Part shown: piece after piece, positions 34,958 through 43,009 of the stretch
How the letters are laid out: each line of letters starts with the position of its first letter
How positions within the stretch are numbered: the stretch's first letter is position 1
Assembly: GCA_949840465.1 (NCBI GenBank)
Contig: CATKXE010000001.1
Location: 45,330-109,329, forward strand
DNA length: 64,000 bases
Source of the DNA: an uncultured Lachnospiraceae bacterium
Lineage (GTDB): Bacteria; Bacillota; Clostridia; Lachnospirales; Lachnospiraceae
Reading direction: 5' to 3'
Made by a program: the position numbers and the translations under genes
Notes under the pieces: generated by a model
What the model saw: the letters and a program-made list of their open reading frames with translations, nothing else
Told to the model about the DNA's origin: nothing
Database searches by the model: none

Positions 34958-36733
34958 CTACAGCCGTGTATCCCACACGCCGCAATAAGAATCTACCGGG
35001 TCTTGCCCTTCAAATGCTTCTTCTCCCTTCATCAGTTTCTCTACCAGCGCGTCCATGGTTGAATCCAGCACGTCATAGGTATTGATATAGGTACGCGCCT
35101 GGGGGATATCCGCCAAAACAAACGGCTGCCTGGTGCCTACCACGATGACCGGCAATTCAAACACATACCACGGAATCTCCCCGCCGCCCTTCGTCATGCC
35201 GAAAGCAGGCCTTGCCACCGGCTGGAATCCTCCGGCGATATCCACCAGTGTAATAATCAGATCCTGATTCTCCACAAAGTCTTTGATGGCGCTCTTTCCT
35301 GCAAAATACAGGTTGATATCCGGCTTACCGCCTTCTTCCATCTGCTTCATGATCTTCTGGATCGGGCTTTCATAGATGAACGCGTCGAATCCTTTCGCTT
35401 CCAGCTTCTCTTTGAGCGTCTCCGCAGGCGATACCTTGTTCTTGCCAAACAGGGAACCCAGTCCGGGCGCTTCCAGCCCCTTTACATACACGATCATGAT
35501 CCGTTTATAACGTTCCGGGGTAAGCGGCAATACTTCTTTATCCTTATACTTCACAAGCGTAATTGCTTTCTCGGAGATCTCTTTTTGCATTGACTTGTGC
35601 TCTTCACAGCCCACTATACTATGAACCTCTGCGTGAGGCGGTACAAGCTCCGTCTTCGCTTTTTTATGGAGCCCCATATGTGCCTTTAAAGCCAGAATTC
35701 GATGAAGGGCGTCGTTTAATCGTTCTTCCGTGATCCTGCCGTCCAAATATCCCTGCTTCATGGCCTCAAAATCCTCATCCATGTCATTGAAGAACAGGAA
35801 CATGTCCACCCCTGCCGCGATGGCAGCGGGCATCAGATCACGGCGCTTCATCCGGCAGGTCAGCCCTACCATATGGGAAGCGTCTGTCAGCACCATGCCG
35901 TTGAACCCCAGCTTTTTCCGAAGGAGCCCGTTAATCAATTCCGGTGACAACGTTGCCGGCATAATATCATCATCCTGAATATCCGGGTTGAAATACCGTG
36001 TATAGGCCGGCTGCATGATATGCCCTGCCATGATCGCTTCCAGCCCGTTGTCGATGAGGTTCTGATATACCTTCCCAAAAGTCTTGTCCCACTCCTCGCA
36101 GCTGAAATCATTCACACTGTTTGCCACATGCTGATCACGGAAATCCAGACCGTCCCCTGGGAAATGCTTTGCGGCACAGCAAAATCCAGGATTCGCGTGT
36201 GCTCCGTCCAGATATGCCTTCGTCATCTCCATGACCCGTTCCACGTCATTCCCATAGGTTCTAAGCCCGATCACCGGGTTCTCCCAGTTGTACAGGATAT
36301 CACTGACGGGCGCAAAAGAGAGGTTGCAGCCAATGGCCGCTGCTTCTTTATTGGACATATAGCCCAGATTGTATGCATACTGCACATTGCGGGTTGCGCC
36401 GATCTTCGTCTGGCTGCCGATGGTGGTGCCGTCCACACAGGCGCCGTCGCCGCCGTTTTCCGTATTGCAGGCAATGATCAGCGGTATCTTACTGTTCTCC
36501 TGCAAAATGCGGTTCTGTTCATGTACTTCGTCCGCAGAAGCCGGATTATAACGGATTCCTCCAATATGGTACTTGTCCACCGTCATTTTCAGGTAATCTT
36601 CCTCCCGGCTGGAACCCATATTGAAGAACAACTGTCCAATTTTTTCATCCAGCGTCATCCCCTGAATCGTATCTTCCACCCATTTACAATCCTCATCCGA
36701 CAGATAAAAGGGATTTGCTTTCATATCTACCAT
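34958..36733 (-). CDS. Glycoside hydrolase family 3, NagZ-like
   Basis: This 591-residue GH3 protein has no signal peptide. The catalytic nucleophile is D284 in VLTDAS. KHFPGDG (189-195) and the loop D200-Q-H202 match the Asp-His acid/base dyad of NagZ-type enzymes, where D-S/T-H is usual. This points to beta-N-acetylhexosaminidase chemistry rather than beta-glucosidase. A C-terminal Rossmann-like second domain is present, as in B. subtilis NagZ. In this operon it may remove another sugar from a uronic-acid glycoside. The ATG follows GGAGAGG. Confidence 0.87.
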   Translation of the reverse strand: MVDMKANPFYLSDEDCKWVEDTIQGMTLDEKIGQLFFNMGSSREEDYLKMTVDKYHIGGIRYNPASADEVHEQNRILQENSKIPLIIACNTENGGDGACVDGTTIGSQTKIGATRNVQYAYNLGYMSNKEAAAIGCNLSFAPVSDILYNWENPVIGLRTYGNDVERVMEMTKAYLDGAHANPGFCCAAKHFPGDGLDFRDQHVANSVNDFSCEEWDKTFGKVYQNLIDNGLEAIMAGHIMQPAYTRYFNPDIQDDDIMPATLSPELINGLLRKKLGFNGMVLTDASHMVGLTCRMKRRDLMPAAIAAGVDMFLFFNDMDEDFEAMKQGYLDGRITEERLNDALHRILALKAHMGLHKKAKTELVPPHAEVHSIVGCEEHKSMQKEISEKAITLVKYKDKEVLPLTPERYKRIMIVYVKGLEAPGLGSLFGKNKVSPAETLKEKLEAKGFDAFIYESPIQKIMKQMEEGGKPDINLYFAGKSAIKDFVENQDLIITLVDIAGGFQPVARPAFGMTKGGGEIPWYVFELPVIVVGTRQPFVLADIPQARTYINTYDVLDSTMDALVEKLMKGEEAFEGQDPVDSYCGVWDTRL

Positions 36734-36771
36734 AATAAGCCTCTCCTTTCTTTTTTACAATGTATATTTCA

Positions 36772-37611
36772 TCACTTCAGATTATTGAGAAACTTCTCGG
36801 TTTTCTTCTTCTGGTAATCCCCTCCATAGGTTTCCTCCAGAAGCTTTCCAACTGCCGTCTCCCGAAATTCCCGCCAGGATTCCTTTTCATGCCGCACCAG
36901 AATGGGATAATAGAATACCCCGTTTTGCTCCGCCGCGTCCAGATCCCCCGGCGCATCGCCGCACATCAGCACATGGTTTTTCTCATATCCTGCTTTTAAA
37001 AGCTCTCCGATACAAAAGGCCTTGCTCCCGGCGTCCTGGGCCAGTACAATGTCCGTATATCCCAAAAGGCCAAACCGCTCCCATTCTTCCAGCACCGCGT
37101 CCAGATTCGCACTGGATACGATTGCAATATCCGCCTTTTCGTGGGCGGATTCAAGCGCTTCCTTCACGCCTTCAAAGGGAACCTTCTCTTCCTCAGGGAT
37201 CCGGTTGATCGACGCATTCACCGCCTTGCTCCAGGCAAGCGCTTTTTTCAGGCTGATGCTGTCCTGGTTTTCAATCGCACGCTGCAGCGCGGCGTTGGAC
37301 AACTCCGGGCTCTCCCGCGCCCACCGCGCCAGCGTATCCAGATCTTCAATCGGGGTATACTTTCCGTGGATCTCCTGCAGCGCCAGGGAAAGCCCCTTAT
37401 AGCGGTTGATTCCCCGGGTCATGGTATACAGGTTGATCTCATTCCACCGTTCCAGAATTTCTTCCCTCCATTGTCCCAGCCCCCACTCGTCCACCATACA
37501 GGGGCCAAAACAACGGATATGCTTGATATCCATTGTATCCATGGCGCATCCGTCGCTGTCCACGCACACAAGAAATTCTTTTTTCTTTTTATACTCTGAT
37601 AATCTACTCAA
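36772..37611 (-). CDS. HAD family hydrolase
   Basis: This 279-residue HAD phosphatase-like protein has motif I VDSDG (D18 and D20), motif II IVSS and motif IV GDAPGD. A helical cap follows motif I (about residues 30-155). I chose the TTG start at 37611 (MSRLSEYKKKKEF), behind AAAAGGAG. A start at 37635 would be upstream of that site. It lies between the GPH transporter and the GH3 gene, so its substrate is probably a phosphorylated sugar linked to this pathway. The substrate cannot be read from the sequence. Confidence 0.85.
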   Translation of the reverse strand: MSRLSEYKKKKEFLVCVDSDGCAMDTMDIKHIRCFGPCMVDEWGLGQWREEILERWNEINLYTMTRGINRYKGLSLALQEIHGKYTPIEDLDTLARWARESPELSNAALQRAIENQDSISLKKALAWSKAVNASINRIPEEEKVPFEGVKEALESAHEKADIAIVSSANLDAVLEEWERFGLLGYTDIVLAQDAGSKAFCIGELLKAGYEKNHVLMCGDAPGDLDAAEQNGVFYYPILVRHEKESWREFRETAVGKLLEETYGGDYQKKKTEKFLNNLK

Positions 37612-37641
37612 ATTTATACTCCTTTTGCAGCGCACTGTTTT

Positions 37642-39033
37642 TTATATTTCTCCACGCCGCCTTGCCAGTTCCGCAACATTGGATTCCACCCTTTTTTTAT
37701 CCAGAGGATAGATGAACAAAAGCGCCAGTGCAACCGCAGCCAGACCTACTGCCGGAATGATACAGGACAGGTTAAAGATACCGGATGTAACCGCCGGGTC
37801 GAACGCGGTTTCCGTAGTATACCCGATCATGGAAAGGAGCCCGCCGATCATGCCGGATGAAAACGCCTGCCCGAGTTTGCGCGCAAAGGAATATACGGAA
37901 TAGATCGTACCGTCTTCCCGGACGCCGTTCTTCACTTCAGCATCGTCAATTACGTCTGTGATCATAGCCCAGATCACCGTGTTGAAAAATCCCAGCCCAA
38001 CATAAGCCAGCGTATAAAAGGCCACATACATATAGGGATTCTGCGGCTTCACGATCAGGCATATCAGGTAAACAGCCGCCCCAAACGCACAGGAGGCGAT
38101 GGAAAGTTCTTTTTTACCGAATTTCGCGGCAAGCTTTGAAGCAAAAGGCGCGCAGATTACCAGAATCGCCACGCTTCCTGCCATAGCCGACGCCGACTGG
38201 GCGCCCGCGGAACCATAATAATTGGGGAATACATACCCGGCCATTCCCTGCATGCCAAGCATGCCAAGCAGAAGAAGGATGGCTGCCGCGATGATGCCAA
38301 GCAGCGCACGGTTGGTCACGAGGCTGCCTAACAGTTTGCCCACTTCCAGTTTCTGGTTATTTGCTTCTACCGGGACACGCTCGCGAACCAGATTGAAGCA
38401 CAGAAGGTAACAAATAATCGCACAAACGCTGAATACGCCTGCGATAATGGTCATACGCGATCCGGAAAGAACGGTATTGCCGTCCACCACCTCATAAGCA
38501 ACCAACGGAGTGCCTACGCCGATCGCAAGCCCGGCCAGGGTCGCGCCGATGGTTCTCCATGTAGACAATTCCGCGCGGTCCTTCGGATCTGCCGATACCG
38601 CGGAAGCCATGGAGCCGTAAGGAATATTGATGGATGTATAGAAAATGGAACCCCACAGGATATATGTGATGACCATCCAGAAAATCTTGAATCCCATGGA
38701 CATATTTGCAAATCCCGACTGATAGATCAAAAACGAAGCAATCGCAACCGGGCCGCACATCCTCTTGATCCAGGGTCTGAATTTTCCGTCTTTGGTGGGC
38801 TTGGAACGGTCTACGATCTGCCCCATTGTAACATCCGTGATTGCATCCACGAAACGTGCCGCCATCATCAGCAATCCGACCACGGCCGCCGAAACGCCCA
38901 TAACGTCTGTATAGAATTTTAACATAAATGATGAGGATAAGATAAAGGTAAAATCATTACCGAAATCTCCGAACATATATCCCAGTTTATCTTTCATCCC
39001 GAATGCCGGAACAGAATTATTTTGATTTGCCAT
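37642..39033 (-). CDS. GPH family glycoside/hexuronide symporter
   Basis: This 463-residue, 12-helix transporter belongs to the glycoside-pentoside-hexuronide:cation family. It starts with KDKLGYMFGDFGND and has FVDAITDVTMGQIVDRSKPTKDGKFRPWI, a hallmark of MelB/GusB-type carriers. It likely imports a beta-glucuronide or similar glycoside together with sodium or protons. The position between the GH2 and the HAD gene suggests a substrate cleaved by those enzymes. The ATG follows AATAGGAGAAAA. Confidence 0.9.
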   Translation of the reverse strand: MANQNNSVPAFGMKDKLGYMFGDFGNDFTFILSSSFMLKFYTDVMGVSAAVVGLLMMAARFVDAITDVTMGQIVDRSKPTKDGKFRPWIKRMCGPVAIASFLIYQSGFANMSMGFKIFWMVITYILWGSIFYTSINIPYGSMASAVSADPKDRAELSTWRTIGATLAGLAIGVGTPLVAYEVVDGNTVLSGSRMTIIAGVFSVCAIICYLLCFNLVRERVPVEANNQKLEVGKLLGSLVTNRALLGIIAAAILLLLGMLGMQGMAGYVFPNYYGSAGAQSASAMAGSVAILVICAPFASKLAAKFGKKELSIASCAFGAAVYLICLIVKPQNPYMYVAFYTLAYVGLGFFNTVIWAMITDVIDDAEVKNGVREDGTIYSVYSFARKLGQAFSSGMIGGLLSMIGYTTETAFDPAVTSGIFNLSCIIPAVGLAAVALALLFIYPLDKKRVESNVAELARRRGEI

Positions 39034-39127
39034 ATTATTTTCTCCTATTTTTTAATCCATTTACGGAACACCTCTTTGTAACAGGGACAATCCGGCACAC
39101 CGGATGTCCCTGTTCCTGTAACGCCTG

Positions 39128-41395
39128 TCATACTTTGTCTATCCTGATAAGCTTCCCGTTCAGGCTTTCTATAAAGCCTTCCGGCAGCATAGAACCTGCC
39201 ATCTCTCCAATCCTTTCAAGATTCATGGATTTCATCATATCCCACATGCCTTCTCCCGGAACGACCTTCATATTCATGGCAAGCCTGACTGCCTCTGTGA
39301 CAATCTCCATTGCCTCCGGGCATTTCGAAATTTCTTCGATGGTATCCTTGATGGTGTATTTGCCCTCAGGGAATTCCATAGGCGCTTTCAGGTCAAGATC
39401 TCCCGCCAGCTTAAACCAGTTGGCAACGCCTTCAGCTCTTTCATTGACCTCCGGCAGCACATAGATGGAAGGTTCTTTTTCCACCTTCTCCAGCGTCATG
39501 CTGTCCCTGAGGTTTCCTGCCTGCGCCACCACCGTATTGAATCCCTCCGCCAATGACACCTCAAATACAAAGACCTTGTCGGCAGTTTTCTCTTCCACCG
39601 GTTTTCCGTTCAGATACAACGCCACCGACGGCTGGTTGGAGTATACGCGGATTTCTGTCGTGTCACCCGAGCGCTGCGCATACCGCCTGCCGCACAGATG
39701 CACCATAGGTTTTTTGCTCCAATATGCCTGATAGATAAAATAACTGTCCTTCTTCGTCTTCCGATCCATGGTCATGAGGCCCTTGTTGTTCCTTCCGGCC
39801 ACGCCGCCCTCATCCCGGGCCGCACATCCGAAATCAAACATATTCCACACATGGCTGGACCACATCCAGGGACGCTCGTCCAATACCTTCGCCATATGTT
39901 CATGGTACAGCGCCTGATATTCCTCGCTGTAATCCTTGCAGGCCGGGTTTGGCCCATGATAGGTAACGACGCCTTCACAGCCATACTCGGAAAGGCCCAG
40001 ACAGATGTCCGGATAGGTTTTATGGAAATGATCCAGCCATGGGCCGTTGTCTTCCATCCTTCCGCCGTACCATCCAAAGTAATGGTTGTAGCTTTCTATA
40101 TCCGTAATGTTATGCATCGGGCTGTCTACCGGAGTCATGGTTACATGTGCGATCGTGGTCAGCCGGGTAGGATCCATCTCCTTACAGAGGGCATTCAGTT
40201 CTTTATGGTTCTCCACAAGCTTGTCCGATATCCCTCCGATCAGGATCTCATTGGAAATCCCCCAGAAACAGATGGACGGGTGGTTATAATTCTGGATAAT
40301 CAATTCTTTCATCTGGCTGATACAGTTCAGGTGCGCATCCGGATCATGGTTCATCTCGCTGATAAAAGGAATCTCAGCCCAGACTACAAATCCCAGCTCA
40401 TCACACGCATCATAGAAGTCCTGGGAATGCTGATAGTGGGCAAGACGGATGGTGTTTGCCCCCAGTTCCTTAATAAGCCTCGCATCTTCAAAATGGTCTT
40501 CCCTTGTCAGGGCATTGCCTTTATACAACTGATCCTGATGGCGGCTCACACCGCGTAAGGGAGTCTCGACCCCGTTGATGATGAATCCCCTGTCCGGATC
40601 GCAGGAAAAACTCCTCACGCCAACCCTTGCAGACACCTCGTCGTATGCCTCATTGCGCCGCTGTAAGGTAGCGGTCACTGTATACAGGTACGGGCTGTCG
40701 ATCTCCCACCGGTGCGCATCCGGGACATAAACCTCCACTTTCGTTTCGTCCGCCGGACGGACTGCACAGGCAGCTTCCCTTCCCTCTGCATCTTGAACGG
40801 AATACATCACCGTAAAATTCTCGTCTCCGTTTACAACCCACGATTCTATCTCAAAAACAGCTCCGCCGTCCTCACACGGCCTGGGCGTCACCTGCAGCCC
40901 CGGTCCTCCAAAATATTCCAGCTCAAAATGTACGTCCGGCACGCTGATTAAATTCACGCCTCTGTATAACCCGCCGTAAAATGTAAAGTCCGCAAACTGT
41001 GGATATACGCTGCTTTTATTCTCGTTACTGCATGCAACCACCAGAAGGTTGTCCCCTTCCTCTTTGCACAGCTCTGTAATGTCCGCCCGGAAAATAGAAT
41101 AGCCGCCCTCATGGTAAATGACTTCGCTGCCGTTCACATACACGGTGGCCTGCTGGCCTGCCGCCAGAATCTCCACATACACCTTTCCTCCGGATAAAGG
41201 CTGCTTTGGCGTCTTAAAGCTTTTGGCGTACCAGTACTTTCCACGGTCATAGCTTCCGTTTCCATCATGGCCGTCTACCGCGTTCCATGTGTGGGGAAGA
41301 TTGATCTGAAGCCATTCTAAGGGCAGCTCTTTTGGCAGTCCTGCATCTTTCTGCACAAATCTCCAGTCCTGGTTCAGATTAATAATGTTTCTCAT
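39128..41395 (-). CDS. Glycoside hydrolase family 2, probable beta-glucuronidase or beta-galactosidase
   Basis: This 755-residue GH2 enzyme has a jelly-roll N-terminus, an Ig-like domain and a TIM barrel. The acid/base is E383 in GISNE and the nucleophile E470 in LSEYGCEG. N536-N-K538 (GRNNKGL) resembles the N-x-K motif of gut beta-glucuronidases, but the same motif occurs in related beta-galactosidases, so the substrate call rests on the uxu genes downstream. The start is ATG 41395 after AAGGAGGAG. A reading from 41512 would add residues without homology. There is no signal peptide, so it acts inside the cell. Confidence 0.88.
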   Translation of the reverse strand: MRNIINLNQDWRFVQKDAGLPKELPLEWLQINLPHTWNAVDGHDGNGSYDRGKYWYAKSFKTPKQPLSGGKVYVEILAAGQQATVYVNGSEVIYHEGGYSIFRADITELCKEEGDNLLVVACSNENKSSVYPQFADFTFYGGLYRGVNLISVPDVHFELEYFGGPGLQVTPRPCEDGGAVFEIESWVVNGDENFTVMYSVQDAEGREAACAVRPADETKVEVYVPDAHRWEIDSPYLYTVTATLQRRNEAYDEVSARVGVRSFSCDPDRGFIINGVETPLRGVSRHQDQLYKGNALTREDHFEDARLIKELGANTIRLAHYQHSQDFYDACDELGFVVWAEIPFISEMNHDPDAHLNCISQMKELIIQNYNHPSICFWGISNEILIGGISDKLVENHKELNALCKEMDPTRLTTIAHVTMTPVDSPMHNITDIESYNHYFGWYGGRMEDNGPWLDHFHKTYPDICLGLSEYGCEGVVTYHGPNPACKDYSEEYQALYHEHMAKVLDERPWMWSSHVWNMFDFGCAARDEGGVAGRNNKGLMTMDRKTKKDSYFIYQAYWSKKPMVHLCGRRYAQRSGDTTEIRVYSNQPSVALYLNGKPVEEKTADKVFVFEVSLAEGFNTVVAQAGNLRDSMTLEKVEKEPSIYVLPEVNERAEGVANWFKLAGDLDLKAPMEFPEGKYTIKDTIEEISKCPEAMEIVTEAVRLAMNMKVVPGEGMWDMMKSMNLERIGEMAGSMLPEGFIESLNGKLIRIDKV

Positions 41396-41746
41396 GCCAC
41401 TCCTCCTTTTCAATAACTGTTTGTAAAAATTAACGTTCCCAAGTACGCGATGGATATTCATTCCAATACTATTATATGTATTTTTAATAAGTATTTTCCG
41501 TTTTTCGCGCACTTTTTTGTGACATTTTTATTATAATTTTTTAAAACAGTGATAAATAGAGAGGATTTTTTGTATTTTTTGTATCTTTTTTGGATTATCT
41601 TGAATTATTTTTTAATTTGTGCAATAAATATACGGTATAAAAGTGTGGATTTTTGTCGGATTTTGACAATTCCAAAAGAATACAGGAACTAAAGATATAC
41701 ATTTTTCACAACAGGGAAAATGCGGTTTTCTTAAGGAGAGTTTGAT
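41396..41746. promoter_or_regulatory. Divergent control region of the hexuronate locus
   Basis: This 351-bp AT-rich region lies between the GH2 operon and the AraC regulator. A perfect TATAAT for the GH2 operon is at 41471-41476 on the minus strand, with a poor -35, which would fit activation by the AraC protein. Candidates for the AraC promoter are the TATAAA near 41636 and a TTGACA near 41664, neither with an ideal partner. No clear pair of direct repeats could be assigned as operator. Confidence 0.5.
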
Positions 41747-43009
41747 TTGAAGAGTGATATCATTCCATTTGTGCAGAATATCCTACAGGACAATTACATC
41801 CCCATACACCACATCACTGCCGCCAGCATGGATACCGGGCAGTTTGACATGGGGCTTCGGAGCAGTATCCTTGGCATCCCCGCTTCCTCCTTACAGCTCC
41901 CTAAATGGCTTTCGTCCATAGAACCCGGGGTAATCTATTTCCTGAAAGATATCTTTCTATGCAATTATATTCTGCTCTATGCGCCAAAGGAAGAGGAATG
42001 GATACTCTGCGGCCCTATCCTGTTCGACCCGTTAGATGAAAAGCATTTCCAGTCTCTGATCAGGAACCTGGAACTTCCGGAAGAATTTCATGCAAACCTG
42101 AGATTCTATTATGAACGCCTGCCGTTCTTTCCTTCCCGCGATCTGCTGAAAAGCATTTTTGTGCAGCTGGGGAATTCCATCTATGGCCGTGACAACTTTC
42201 GGATAGAGTACATCGATAGCAATACCCTGGATCTGTGGCATTCCAATTACAAGAACTATCTGCGTATACCTGACGAACCCTTCCAGAACATCCGCATCAT
42301 TGAGGCCCGCTATGAGGCGGAAAATGCGCTCATGGACGCCGTCAGCAGCTGCAACGAGCCCCTTGCCCTGGAATACGCCGCAAAGTTCCGCACCTTTGTG
42401 CTGCCCCAGCGTCTTCCGGACCGGGTACGGGATCTCAAGGATTATACCATTACACTGAATACGCTGCTGCGGAAATCCGCAGAGCAGGCGGGAGTACACC
42501 CCATCCATATTGACGCCTACTCCAACGGCATGATCCCCGAGATCGAGGCAGTGGCCAGCAGCGATGAAATTTTTTATTTCCATAAAAAAATGGTGCATGG
42601 ATACTGCGCCCTGATCCGCAGATACAATCTGCAGCATTATTCCGGGATGATACGAAAAGCCCTGACCTATATCAACACGGACCTGTGTGCAGACCTGAGG
42701 CTCAATGTACTTGCGGAGCAGCTCAACGTAAATGCCAGTTACCTTTCTACCTTGTTTAAAAAGGAAGTAGGCATGACACTGACCGATTATGTGAATAAAA
42801 GCCGTGTGGAGCACTCCCAGAAGCTGCTGCTGTGTACGGATCTCCCCATCAAATCCATTGCACAGCAGTGCGGCATTCCGGATATCTATTATTTTACACG
42901 GCTGTTCAAACGTATCACCGGCACCACCCCGAAAGTGTACCGGGATGAGGCAATCCATGAGACACGCTCCGCCCTGCGCCGGATAAAACTGGGCGAGACA
43001 CAGAATTAA
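41747..43009 (+). CDS. AraC family regulator of the hexuronate locus
   Basis: This 420-residue AraC/XylS protein has a C-terminal pair of helix-turn-helix motifs (LNVLAEQLNVNASYLSTLFKKEVG and IKSIAQQCGIPDIYYFTRLFKRITG). The large N-terminal sensing part is not a plain cupin and is unrecognised. It starts with TTG after AAGGAGAG. It is divergent from the GH2-uxaC operon and should activate it when the inducer is present. Its last 95 bp overlap the 3' end of the YfhO gene on the other strand. Confidence 0.9.
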   Translation: MKSDIIPFVQNILQDNYIPIHHITAASMDTGQFDMGLRSSILGIPASSLQLPKWLSSIEPGVIYFLKDIFLCNYILLYAPKEEEWILCGPILFDPLDEKHFQSLIRNLELPEEFHANLRFYYERLPFFPSRDLLKSIFVQLGNSIYGRDNFRIEYIDSNTLDLWHSNYKNYLRIPDEPFQNIRIIEARYEAENALMDAVSSCNEPLALEYAAKFRTFVLPQRLPDRVRDLKDYTITLNTLLRKSAEQAGVHPIHIDAYSNGMIPEIEAVASSDEIFYFHKKMVHGYCALIRRYNLQHYSGMIRKALTYINTDLCADLRLNVLAEQLNVNASYLSTLFKKEVGMTLTDYVNKSRVEHSQKLLLCTDLPIKSIAQQCGIPDIYYFTRLFKRITGTTPKVYRDEAIHETRSALRRIKLGETQN

